A program made the translations under genes and the position numbers. The notes beneath the pieces were generated by a model. It did not search any database and had not been told where the DNA came from. It was given only the letters and a program-made list of their open reading frames with translations. From Symsagittifera roscoffensis (lineage: Eukaryota > Xenacoelomorpha > Acoela > Convolutidae), in the NCBI RefSeq assembly GCF_963678635.1, contig NC_087064.1, forward strand, positions 82,141,847 through 82,205,846: a DNA stretch of 64,000 nt, given 5' to 3'. Shown here piece by piece: positions 32,130 through 44,700 of this stretch (positions are counted from its first letter, which is position 1; every line of letters begins with the position of its first letter).

Positions 32130-34260
32130 AAGGAATTTTAAAATGTTGTGCTGTAGGGTAAAGGTGTGCTGGACAGAGATAGTACGCAGTTTTGTTGAAG
32201 TTTTACAATGGTTTTCATATTGTGGATTGTCTTGGATGTAGTGCAACTTCTCAATGCGTTTCTTTCATAATCAAGACTAGTAGTTTCTCCTATCGGGGCA
32301 AATTTTGTCCTTTGTTTCAATTCACGAAAAAGTTTGTGTTCTCCTTAATTTATGATTTTTTGCTGTGATCTTGGACACTTTGTTATTCTGATTTCACGTC
32401 TGCGTCAGATTTCAGTTGAAACTGTTTGCGCTGAGACTAAGGATAGTTGAATGCAAATTCCTTTATTTGTCGAATTGTTGAGGTGTTTCAGATCTTTTGA
32501 AATTGAAAAAAGTATAATTTCTGCTGGTTGCAACATTAATTTCGGCAGGCAGAGAAATAGGGATAGGAAATAGTTAAGTGTTGTAATGCAAAAGAAAGAT
32601 GTGCTCGAAAGAGATAAGAGGCTGTTTTGTTGAAGTTTTGGGCTGGTTTTCAAAGCGTCGATTATGCAACTTCTTAATGCTGTTTCAAAATCAAAATTAG
32701 TAGTTTCAGCTATCGGTGTTGAAAACGTATGTTCTCCTTATTATGTTATTTTCCGCCTTCTGTTTGAGGGCAACCTTCATTCAAGTGAATACTGGCCTCC
32801 GCAATTGCTAGTAATTGTGCCCCTTTTTGCGATATTTTTTTCAGAGCTCTTCTCAATGGTCCAGACAAAAAGACGCCCTTTTGAGGCAAAATCTTACATT
32901 GTTGGACAGATTTTGTTTCAAAAATACTGACAATATCTGATCCGACAACCTCCAACGGCTCTCTGCCTTTACCTTGCTAGTATTTTTTCTCACAGGTTTT
33001 GATTGATTTAAAAACAATTTTTCTCGTCATAAATTGGTGTTAACGGGGTGGTCAACTGCGGGTCACGTAATATCAGTCGGTTTTATTAATTTTTCCTCTG
33101 CTATCTGCAAAATATTGTACTCAAATGGTATAAAATAGTCTGCCTATGTGTTTAATTTCGATTAACGTATACTGTTATCTGTATTTTTGGTAAAAATTGA
33201 TATGATGGCTTCAGGATCGATTAAATGTAAAATTGCCTTCCTTAAGAGTAGTTTTGAAAACATGCGAATGACAATCTAATGCGAGTAAACCGAACTAATT
33301 TGTGCTGTGTTTCTGTTCTGCTACATTCAGAAATCTTGATGTGAAGACGATTGCTGCTCAGATCACCAGCTTGACTTTCGGCTCTTATATAGCATCTAAT
33401 CTTTTGTGTCTGGCGTCGCAATTCATTCTTGATTTTATTTTTGCACTATGATAGTATGTTTTGATGATATCGCTAATCATCTGTTGTAGATCTTTGAATG
33501 CTTTGTCTTAGGTTTTCCCCCACGAATTTGAGTTTTTTTGCTCAGTTTTAACGGCGGTCTAATAGCTTCTGTGGTCATCTGCAGTTTCGTTATAAAGCCA
33601 GAGAGGTGATTCAACCCTCCCATAAAAAACTTAGTTGGGTAAACGTCTTTGGAGGTGATAGAATCAACACAGCTTCTAACTGTAAAATGTTACAGATTCT
33701 TGTGAAAATCCGCATTCACTCAGGCTTATAGCAAACCCTTTAGCGTGTGTTCTTCGTAGCACTTTTTCAACTATCTTGTTGTGACTCGTTGTGTCACTTT
33801 TGAATGCTTATAAAATCTTGTCTAAGAAACAGATTGATCCCGGGATGCCGACGATTGTATTGTACATGGCATTATTAATTTCTTTGGGCACACCGGCCAA
33901 TCCGTAAAATTCTGTTTTGATTATTTATGAGCCCGTAAACTCCCCTCATACATTAAAGAAATTGCGATGCTAACTGATGGACTTGTCTATACTCAGCTGA
34001 CTGAAGACTTTAGATCTAGAGAACTGAACCAAATTTCTGCTGACTCAGAAGTAATCATTTGAGCTGCTGATTCAAATACCTCCAATAAACTGGGCATTTG
34101 GCTTTTGCTTTTGAAAATTTGGCGATTCAAGGGGTTGGCGTTAAGGACTTGTCTAATTTAACGATGTGCCCTTTCTTCATCTACTTCTTGATTTCTGTCC
34201 TAATTTCTTTTGGAAAAGTATAGCACATCATCTGTTTTTCGCTTGAGCTGGGTAAAAGAC
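32130..34260 (-). repeat. Diverged segmental duplication, copy 2
   Basis: Partner of 28,700-31,600 (anchors given there). It also contains an internal second copy of the about 150-bp TGTTGAAGTTTT segment at 32,595-32,730, making three copies in total. Confidence 0.5.
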
Positions 34261-35440
34261 TTTGTGGTTCTTTGAACTACCTCTTCTGTTAAAAATGTCG
34301 TTGAACTTTTGGACGTAAAATTCCTCCCCTTTCTTTTAAAATCTCTGATTCTGGTAACTTTTGTGGTTCACTTACTGTGACTATTGTAGTGAAAAATTTC
34401 AGCTGTTTTGTCCTAAATCCTGTTGCAATTCAAACCCTTGTTCACATCGCGTTCTTTTTCGATTATTAGAAATTTGGCAAGTTCTTTGACCCAACTATGT
34501 GAGCTGATATCTTCGAATAACGTTCCAAACAATTTGATCGGTTTTGGGTTAAATTCTACGCAAGATGGGGCGACGGATACTCTTGAATGAACAGTTGTCT
34601 TGCTTTAGAGTCCTTTTGCATCAGTGAGTCCTTTTGCATCAGTGAATTTTCTTTCTCAAAAGTAACAACGTTTTGTTGAATTTGAGTTTCCCTGACTTCT
34701 GGTGTTGCGATTGATTGCTCCTGCGATTCTGACATCAGGAATTTTATACAGTTCGACTCAATCTATTCTGAACCTTGTTCTTTGAATGTAACGACATAGT
34801 GGGCTCTCGTTTCATTTCAAAGGAATTTGAATTTGATTTTCCATTCCCGAACAAGTTTTGCTTCCGTAGGACAATGGATTTGGCAAAACTTTTTCTTGTA
34901 GCAATACTGATTTAGGATTTTCATCTACCGTAGTTCCTGTTTTGATGCTATCGGTCAATTTCACTTTGGCAATCAATAGTTCTTGAATAACTTCTTTTTC
35001 GATGAGCTAAGAACAGCCGCTTTTTGCAGCTTGTCTTGATAAAGGAAGATAAAAAGTTTCAACGCCTTCTTTACCGCCTTGGTGCGCATCGTAATTTTGC
35101 AGTCTATGAATAATTTAGTTCTTCTCTCGTTTGAATAGTGATACACAAAGGTCGTGGAAGTCGCAAAAACTTACCGTTTTGAGATCAGTTGGAGGAAACG
35201 CTTCTCTTTTTCTTTAACAAGTGCGAAAAATAGTCTTGATTTCACTGTATTTTCAGCTTCGTGAATTCCTTTTGCGGTCATCCTTTGCTTCGATATTTTT
35301 CCGAATAGCTGCCACTTCACTAGCCTTCTTTTGTTTTTATCTGCCGCTTCCGTCTTATGGTACTGATTCTGGCTTAGGTTAATAAATTGTTTTGAATTGG
35401 ACCTGGTGGATCGGGTCACCGCCTTCTTTCAGGGAAGTTG
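33830..35440 (-). pseudogene. Decayed gag-RT region of a Mag-like element
   Basis: Reading on the minus strand: near 35,250 a KSRLFFALVKEKEKRFLQ stretch matches the Gag KSRLFFALGNKGKKRFLQ; near 35,110 an LFKRE-type stretch matches the same Gag; near 34,160-34,220 a KGHIVKLD stretch matches the RT fingers; near 33,850-33,920 an FYGLAGVPKEI stretch matches FYGLTDMPKEF. Order and spacing fit the intact element (gag to RT about 1.2 kb here against 1.4 kb). Many stops and shifts; no LTR found. Confidence 0.75.
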
Positions 35441-38400
35441 CTAAAAATAATAGGGCGATCCACATTTCCCAAGGAAACAGAGGCTCTGAAGATTTTTTCC
35501 CCAAAATACCGGCACACGTAACAGGTTTGTTCTGTTACCAGATGTTACCTGCAGAATGAGATATCAGACTGATTGGTAACTTTTGTTTTAAAAACTATCT
35601 AAAAGGAACAAAAATTAATTGCATATGAAATGGATATCATAAGAGAATGATAACTCAAGATAGATAAATCACCTGTAATCTTTCAACAGAGATTGTAGAG
35701 AGCCTAGGTGAGCCGTGAATAACTCAGTAACACCGACGGGTACTAATTAATAGTAGTAAATTAGACTGCGGGAGAACAGGTAGTCCCCTTGAAACACCGA
35801 TACTGCGCTATATGACAACGAGAATGTCAGTTTTAATAAAGTTTTTAGGCTTTGAAATGAACAAAACTTATCAAAATGATGTGAATAGTCGTTTTGAATT
35901 GTTCAAGCACGTGCCGAAGAGTACTTTGTTGGATGGGTTTGGTAAATGATGCCAAGCTGTGATGGAGCAAACATCACCGATTGAGACGAGCTAGTCAAAC
36001 TGGTAACTGAAGTAGCACTCTTGACGGGCACTCTTGATCGACAAACTCCTGCAAGATTAGCGAAGAACTTGAAGATTTGCTCAAAATTGACGAGTTGCTC
36101 AACCAAATGAGTTTTCTGACAGCGGTGGATGGTGTTTTGAATTGCTGGAAAGATTTAATATGAAGGTAACGGCTGGCCAGAAAATCTTGAACGCAGATTC
36201 AATTCTCACAATAGTGCTTGGTTTACAGAGTCACCAATAGATATTTCCAGTGATGACTCAAATGAGGGATTTCAATCGGCAAGAAGTTGTTTCAGATTGA
36301 AAACGAAAGCTTGGTTTCGTATTGATCGGATAAGGCCTGAGAATTTTATGATTTCAATTTTCTTCTTTTTATTGATTCTAAAATCCCCTTGTGAAACCTT
36401 CTCTATGCTGCCATAGTATGAACTCCATGAGCGACTTACGCAGTCTAGAAATAGCTGAAGGGTTAAAAAAAGGTTATGCGGAACGCTTTCTGTCAGATTT
36501 TGTCTGAAGATTTTCCTTTCCAAAAAAAATCATTGAAAAAAGCTCGATGTGTCTCGAAAAAAACCAAACTGAAGCAAAATTGAGAAGAGCGGAAAAAATA
36601 ATTTTTAATCAATCCTACTTGCAGCTTTGAACCTAGTTTTTTTCTTTTTATACCATTATTTTCAAAATCAAATAGAAATTTATTCTTTCAGAACTTTTCA
36701 GTTTCCTCAGAGGTTCCCAATTTTTAACCGCAACTCTCTCAAGTGATTCCTACGGGTCTAAATGAGAGTACTCAGGCGGTATTAGTGCTGATTTAAATTA
36801 TCCAGACAAAACGAACAAAACGTGAAAACTAAAACGCTTTTTTTCTCAAAAAATGAGAAAGAAAAAACAGAATTTATGGTGGAATTTCTTTTGCGAGTTT
36901 TTTGGTAAACCGATCGTTTTTGGCTTTTTTACTCAATCAAAAAATACGCCAAAACTACCGGATCAATTGTTGACAAAATTACATCAAACTGGGCCTCATA
37001 TGAAACCCAACCACATTTACGCGGGTAATAATCTCCAACAATTTGCTCGAAACGTTTTCAAATTTTCAAATGAAAAATTGGTGTTATTTATAGCAAAAAT
37101 GACCATTTTTGATTATTCAACAAAAATAAATTTTTCAATGCAAAATTTTGCTGTGTTCACTTTGATATAATTTTGTCAGCAATTGATCAGCAAAATTTTT
37201 GCGCAATTTTTGCTTGGCTAAAAAATCAAACAAGTATCGATTTTGGGCTAATTTGTCACGATAAAAAAATTATTAAGTAAGATATATCAGAATACTCTTT
37301 CAACAAATTTCATAGCCAGAGTTTGATGAAATTCGTTTTCAATGTGCAGAATTGCATATTTAACGCGGTACGTAGAAATTCTGCAGAAATCGTATTATTT
37401 CAATGAGATTTAGGCAGAAAGACTGGTCAAAATGATGATTCTAAGCCATTTTTAGGGGATGGTACTTAATTATGGAACTTACTTTTAAAAGTATTTACAT
37501 AAATTTTGTATTGATCTGCACAATTGGTGAAAAGTTTTCCCATCAAAAAGAGAGAGGAACTCCAATATCAGAAGTTTTATTTCCAAAATGTTTGTAGTCA
37601 AAATTGACTTTCCTTTTGAAAACATTTGGAACAAAAAAATCAGCTTTTTGACCAACTACGAAGTTTTAATCAGAAAAAAACTACGCAAAAAGGCGTTCAA
37701 TGAAAAACCGTGGGCATGACACAACTTATGACATATCAAGGGATCAAATTATGACGTTTCCCACCCATGGATTTTTCTACTTAGACTTCAATAAAGAGTT
37801 TGCCAAAAAATTGGAACGTGAAAACTTCAAAATTACAACAGTCGTTTTACATCTTCATCAATTGGAATTTTTTGATGCGAATTTTTCGATGAAAATGAGT
37901 TCAAAGCATGCATGAACAAATCGAAAGCCGTACAACTTCAACGCAATTTTTATGTCGGGTTAACCATATCAAAAGATTGATTGCTGATTTTGCGGAAAAA
38001 TGCGGACAATTCGGAAACTCCCCCAGAAAGGAAACTCATACTGGAAAGTCTGGATAAACTCATACTGGAAAATCTGGACAAATTCTAAATTGATTAGTAA
38101 GTATCTTCATTATTAAATTTTTTCAGCAATCAACTCAATTTGAAAAAAAAAACTGATCAATAGAAAAATTTTTGCCGAAAACTGTTCATGAACAGGGACG
38201 AAAAAAACTTGGTGGAACAAAAATCAAAGATGTACTTCGAAGAGAATTAAACACTTCGAGAATTAGTTACTTGGATAAGAAAACTGCATCAATTGAGCGT
38301 GAAAAATTTTAAAGACTTTCCTGAAACAAAAACAAGACAAATCATCAAGACCTATATAAGAATACTCACTATGTTCATTACTCTTAAAAAGTCTTCATTG

Positions 38401-38990
38401 CAATTTAATAATGATTGCCAATTGCAAGCGTAAAAAAGAACCTGAAACTAGGAGTAGTGAATACTGGCCTCCGTAGCTAGTCATTTATCTGAATCACGTG
38501 CCGAGGGCGCTTTGCCTTCCATTACCTTGACGCATGCATACTTAAATCGAAGACATCAGGCGGCAGCCACGAATGATATCATGTTGAAAAATTAACGTTT
38601 ATACTTTGCACTATAAAACATGAAAAATTATAGAAAACTACGCTTTCAAGCTCGCTTGTGGAAAAATGCAAATTTGATCAATAAGTTTTGAAAACTAAGA
38701 AATTGCGCCGAATCTAGGATTTGACACTGGAACCAGACTCGGTTGACAAACATGCTTCACTTATGTAAGAGTCCTGACAACGTTTATGGATAACTTTTAA
38801 AAATATATATCACTAAGTGGCAGATTACGATGAAAAAAGACTCGTTTAGTAATAACAGCTCCTTCTTGAGCTGGTATTAAAGCCATTTACAAAATATACA
38901 CATTTTGCAAATTTTTAGAGTCTTCCAAACAATACAAAAAACCAGGCAACCAAATTTTTTCATAATACGAATTTATAATTTCAATTTTTT
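35441..38990. other. Non-coding AT-rich region
   Basis: No gene recognised. A 105-codon plus-strand frame at 36,853-37,170 lacks any motif. Near 38,345 a TATATAAG box within an AT-rich repeat end was seen (see the dispersed repeat entry). GTGAATACTGGCCTCCG near 38,455 recurs near 32,780, hinting at a further old repeat copy. Confidence 0.4.
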
Positions 38991-39391
38991 GGAACTAGAA
39001 AAAACAGCCAATAGACCGCTGAAAATAAATCAATGATCGCACTTTTTTGATAAAATTAACTCAATTTGCAAAAACTGTATCAATAGACAAAGTTTTGCAT
39101 TGAAAAATCTGAAAATCAAAATCCACATTTGACATAAAAAGTTGGCCTCGTTTTTTTGTGACCTTCACAGTGACTGTTTCATAGAAGAGTTTGCCTTCTT
39201 TTTAGCAAAGAAAAGGAACTCGACTCAAAAAGTAATCCAAAGTCAAACCACGAAAAGGTAAAGTTGAGAGAAAACAATTCTACAGAGGCCAAGCCGAGCT
39301 TCGCCTTACTCGCGAGAACACGACCAAAAAACAGCTCTATCAAGTGAAATACGAAAAAGTAGAAAAACGCCTCGAATTAGCAAAAACTCGG

Positions 39392-39462
39392 CTACAGGGC
39401 GGATTCGAATCTGCGACTTAGAAAATTTGAGTCTCACTCACTAACCACTCAGCCACGGATGC
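39392..39462 (-). repeat. tRNA-derived (tRNA-Leu-like) repeat, copy 1
   Basis: On the minus strand TGGCTGAGTGG matches the pol III A box and GATTCGAATCC nearly matches the B box, at tRNA-like spacing, with CTCAAAT in the anticodon-loop position (anticodon CAA would be Leu). T-stem and acceptor pairings are poor, so it is a tRNA-derived repeat or pseudogene, not a working tRNA. It is part of a about 320-bp unit duplicated in tandem. Confidence 0.6.
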
Positions 39463-39721
39463 TTAAAATCCCGAAAAACTAGCCACCAATAACGCAGCTA
39501 CATATGCTAAGAAAATGCCAATTCGATGCAGCAAAAGTAGCATCAAACACAAAAAGACCCAATTTTGCATGTAATAAAGTGGATAGCATACAGCTAAATT
39601 ATGTATAAACACAGGCGAAGCTGTGCTTCGCAAACACTTAGGAGAACACGACCAAAAAACAGCTCTATCATGTGAAATACGAAAAAGTAGAAAAACGCCT
39701 CGAATTAGCAAAAACTCGGCT

Positions 39722-39792
39722 ACAGGGCGGATTCGAATCTGCGACTTAGAAAATTTGAGTCTCACGCACCAACAACTCAGCTACGGTTGCTT
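39722..39792 (-). repeat. tRNA-derived (tRNA-Leu-like) repeat, copy 2
   Basis: Same tRNA-like body as at 39,392-39,462, with A box TAGCTGAGTTG and B box GATTCGAATCC. The flanks also match (GCAGCAAAAGTA.CATCAAA.AC downstream, CTCGAATTAGCAAAAACTCGG upstream), so the whole unit of about 39,340-39,620 is tandemly duplicated to about 39,650-39,980. Confidence 0.6.
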
Positions 39793-39990
39793 AAATTCCC
39801 CAAAAACTAGCCACCAATAATACAGCTACATATGCTAATAAATTGCATTGATTATTAGCATTTGCTGCGTAAAAGCTTCATTTGATGCAGCAAAAGTAAC
39901 ATCAAATACAAAAAGATACAACTTTGCATTTAAAAATCGCAAATCATAAAGCCACATTACGTATAAACTATGCATTTTAAAAAATTGCGA

Positions 39991-41531
39991 GATATATTGA
40001 GTTAGAAAAATTCTGAAATCGACATTATTATCGTTATGTTGTTTGAAACAAATAGCTTCCTTCGGTTCACTTGATGAATTAAAAATCATCACTTGTGTAA
40101 ACTTATTCGAATGTCTAAGCACATGTTATCAATAAGCTGTAAAGGTGCAACTTACTATCAAAGGTGTAACAAAATATCTTATTGCCAATTATTCGATGCA
40201 GCCAATTCGACGCAGCAAATACTGTTGCCTTAAGTCGCAACAATAATTGCGACTTAGTCGCAACTTATTTGCGACTTAGGTTGGAAAAAAAAGAAAGTTC
40301 GTACTATAGCACATTGCTTCGTAAGTGTAATTATTCATTTTGCGAGATACATTCAGATAAAAAAATTTTTGAAATCGACTTTTTTATCATTGTTCTGCTG
40401 CTTGAAGCAAATAACTTTTTTTGGTTCATTTGATGAATTAAAATGGCACAGCTGTGTCAACTTTTTACTAATCAAATGTCAAAGCACAAATGATATTATA
40501 CTGCTACCACGTCCTACCTATTCCAAAGTGCCGCAAAAAAGTAGCACTTCATTTGCGAATTAGGTTGGGAAAAAAAGTTCGTACTAATACACTTTGCTGA
40601 AGCGTGAAAAAGGAAAATGAGCGTGAACTTTTAAAATTCTTTTTCGTGAAAAACATAGCCAAAAGAAAAGAAAGTTTGAAAATTGTCAATGAACTCAGGT
40701 AAAAAAATAAGACGTTGAAAAAAAATACATCACGTTGAAAGAAAATATATCACTCCTGGAATTTCAAGATTTTTCGAAATTCAAGACACGTTTTTTATTA
40801 CACTTACCCATTCGAAGAAAAAAATAGATACCCTTCGATCCCTTTTGAATTTCCAGGACCATTTATAATTGACACTTTTTGGATTAAATTAACCCAATTT
40901 GAGTTAACTGGAACAATAGGTAAATGTTTTATTTCGCTGGAAAATCTGAACATTAAATTCCACTTTCGTGACCTTTACACTTTTGCTGTTCGATAGTGGA
41001 GTTTGCCAATCTTTTAAAAAGGAAATAAAATGAACTTAAAAATAAATCATAAGAGTCAAACCGCGAAAGATAAAACTCGAGCCTTCATAAACTTACATAT
41101 CAAATACGTTGATCGACTCTTATAAATAAAAAACTATTTTTGATACGTCAAGCTCACACAAGCTGCAAGTTTCAAACCTCAAATAATCACAGAAAACAAC
41201 TTAAATAGCTGGACTTCTATCGCTAACTCAAAACTTTGGACAAAATTCGTTGCAAAACATAGCTCAAATAAATGAATTTTTGAAACTAAATTTTTTAAGC
41301 ATGCATATTTAGCTTTTTGAAATCGAAGAGATCAATAAGTTTTGTACACCAATAAATATGAAAAATTTTTTTTTTAACAGATACTACATCATATGCAAAG
41401 ACAGCTAACAACAGAGGGAAATGACAACCTTAAGTATTGGAAGAATGTTTTCAACAGAATTTACGGCGTTTAAGCTCCAATATATAATTTTAAGAGGATT
41501 TTAGTTTGTTTTGACAAAATAATTGCACCCT
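39991..41531. other. 3' flank of the TDP-43 gene
   Basis: Apart from a dispersed-repeat copy (40,640-41,080), nothing was recognised. A pair of related stretches near 40,010-40,080 and 40,345-40,440 (TTTGATGAATTAAAA preceded by a TTGAAATCGAC-type segment) is another small local duplication. No clear AATAAA was identified close to the TDP-43 stop on the minus strand. Confidence 0.4.
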
Positions 41532-41728
41532 CTATCTCGACATGTATCGACCGAACTCGGCAGATGTCATATAGGGGTCGGGCTTGGTTCTTGCAGGAGA
41601 GGGTGACCTCGGTCTGGCATTGAATGCAGCCTCTGCTTGCGGCCCATACTTTTCATGTCCGTAGAATCCCCCAGCGCCATTTGCTGACTCATAGTATCCC
41701 GCATTGCTACCTGCTCCCCCTCTGCTAG
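41532..41728 (-). CDS. TARDBP: TDP-43 coding exon 7 (C-terminal tail and stop)
   Basis: Acceptor CTTACAG; phase fits exon 6. Encodes G/A/Y-containing sequence and an RSPSPART stretch with SR-like serines, ending at TAG 41532-41534. Confidence 0.85.
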
Positions 41729-44700
41729 CTGTAAGAGAAACCATTGGCAGTACAGAACATTTGTTAACTTACATATCAAATACAGATTTGAACTGCATAT
41801 ACATACATAAAAGCGATTCGATTAATCAAATAAACTTAACCTAATAACTTAAACTAATTTCATTTCGCTCTTGTTGAATTCACATCTAATTGAGTGATCC
41901 TTTCGAAAGTAATCAATCTAGCCTTAGATATTGCACAGCAAAAATTTGAACATAGCCAATCGAAGATTGGAAAAGACTAATAAACGCAAGTAAACAAAAG
42001 AAAAAAATACTTTGTAGAAAAAATCTCAACTTTCGAATTTCAAAGAAAAAAGATGCCCTTCAAGCTCTTTGAATTTCTAGAACAATTTATTATTGGCGCT
42101 TTTTTGATGAAATTAACCCAAATTGAGAAAACTGGATCAACAGGTAAAGTTTTCATTCCTCTGGAAATTTAAAAATTAAGTTCCACTTTCGAAACGAAGT
42201 CGATCACCTTTTTCGTAACCTTAACACTTTTGCCGTTCGTTAATTGAGTTTGCCTTCCTTTTAACAAAGGAAATGAACTGAACTTAAAAAGAAATCAAAA
42301 GTCACACCGCGAAAAAGTAAATTTGAGCCTGAACTCTTTAAAATAATTCGGTAACTGAAGTCAAGTCGTATTGAAACTTAGCTTCACTAAGAGCTTCATA
42401 ACAATTGAATCATTACAGTGCCATCTATAGTACCTTGGTGTGGTGCGAACTGAGAAGCCAGTTGGTTGGAAACTGCCTCCGCCATCATTTTAGCCATAGT
42501 GCTCATCATGGCCTCTCCCCCTTTGAAGCCACCACCTCCTCCTCCGCTGTTTCCAATGTTGCCCAGTCCGCCCGAAGAGGGGGCAACTGGCGAAGAGTAC
42601 ATGCTGTCCTGGGGCCCTTCTGAAAACACAGATAATTTGTTCGTGTAATATCCACGCAGGCTATGTAGATCCGACCTTATTGTGGGAATAAAATTCTACA
42701 AAAACTGGACCCATGGTTTATATTTGAGTTCCAATATGCATTTTTTATTTCGCACCAATATTATCTGTCTTCGTTTGTTAAAATAGTCCACTGCATTTAC
42801 AATTAACTTTGACTCAATCTTGTACCCTCAGATCTAGCGCAGGTTTATAAATGCATGGTTCTGAAGTTCAACATTGAAATTTTTGCTGACCGAATGAATT
42901 TCGTGAGTTGTAATGTGGCGCCCCATTCTGTGCCGAGTACGGGCCCAAATCAGTTCGTCTCGAGTCATATCCATAAGGGGAGTCCCCACTCATAGCAGAC
43001 GGATAAGGAGGCAGATTCTGATTCTGAACGGCCACACCATTTTGCTGCGGGTTGCCTTTGCTTCGACGTTCAGCTGGACGGATTATAATATGTTTTCCCT
43101 AAAACCACAGCATCAAAACAATCAAACAAAAGCAAATAGGATAGCAAAACCGCAAGATAAAATTTGGCGGAAAATCTTGTGATGGATAAAAGTTATCACA
43201 TTGCCTTTAATATGAAATTTCCAATTAAAACTCGCAAATTTCTATTTTTGCTGTTTAATTCAAAAAAACTGCCTCAATTTTACATCAACTTGCCGAGTAC
43301 CTTGCGAACGAAGAGTTTCCGAAAATTTGAACCAGTTCATATGCAAGAAACTGACCTTAATCCAGTGATCGTTCTCTTTGAGAACAGCCTTGGCAATCTC
43401 CCAATCTTCGAACTCGACAAACGCGTAGTTCTTCTTGCCCTGCTCATAGAACATGGACAAAATATCCCCAAACTGGCTGAAGTATTCTTCCAAGTCACTT
43501 CTGGTGCATGACTCATCCAGTTGACCCACAAACAGACGAGAAGAGGTCAAGGGTCCCACTGGGTCCTGAAAGGTCATGGAATTACACGGAGAAAACTTGA
43601 AGAGGCAAGACGTTCGTTTAAGAGATCAGTTTTACATGTTACAAGGAAGCGTCATTTGTTTTAAACATGTTTCCACGACTGATGATCAAATCAAGTACAT
43701 TTAACAAACAATGTCAACAAAAATTACATCCTCTCTCTCGTAGAGCTTCATAGGTACAACGAATAACACCTTCGCCCATAAATTCAACTATTTTCACCAC
43801 CGCTCGTGGAGTTTAGAGACAAAAAATAAGCAAGCGAACCAGCCTAAAAAATCTTCACAGCCATCCAATTTAACTTCATTTTTTAAAATAAATTAACAGT
43901 GTCAATAAGTAAGGCACACTATTGAGAATTTCGAGTCAGGTGGGGAGATGATATTCGTTTTTAATCGCCAACCATAGACATTATCAAAATCTGATATAAT
44001 TTATTTCAGAAAATTTGAATCCCAACATAGAGAACGCTCCACGTCAAAATAAAAAACGAATCAGACCTCACCAAAAACAGATTTACGGTACATGGCACAA
44101 AAACTCATAATTTTCAACCAGCTGCTGAAATTAGCAATGATTACTTTCAACAGTGCTGTTCCCGCCACTAGTTACGAGGCAAAAACGTTCAAGACTGAAC
44201 TGGAAAATTGATTTTTTTTACAGTGAAAGTAGCAATTCAGTTTTGACAATTTTGAAAATGAACTTGATCATGGTTGTTACCAGTAGTCGGTTCTTTTTTA
44301 CGACCACGACCCCCCATACAACTATGAGTATAGAACATAGCCAACAGACCGTTGGAAAAAAGTCAATGACCGCTATGAAACAGAAAAAAATCTTGTTTTT
44401 ATGAAACTTTCAAAGTTCCAAATAAAAAATATATGGCCTTATATCTCTTTGAATTTCGAGAACAGTTTATGATTTACACTTTTTAAAAATAAAATTAACT
44501 CAATTTGAGAAAACTGGATCAATAGGTAACGCTTTCATTCCGCCGGGAAAAACGAATTCGAAATCCACTTTCGAATTTAGGAAACGAACTGAACAAAGAG
44601 AAATCAAAAGTCAAACAGCGAATCAAATTTTAAGACTTTTCCTATAAAAATACAAAAAATCATCACCGCCTATCATCGTCTTGTCTTCACTACGTCCATC

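Noticed and set aside
36853-37170. 105-codon plus-strand ORF
   Set aside because: No motif, AT-rich low-information sequence and no splice or promoter context; length is within chance for this composition.
39392-39792. Functional tRNA-Leu genes
   Set aside because: A and B boxes are present, but T-stem and acceptor stem do not pair.
43260-43577. RRM2 exon taken for an hnRNP L or PTB-like gene
   Set aside because: The N-terminal domain at 50,766-51,102 and the RRM1 text are specific to TDP-43, and all exons join in phase with this one.
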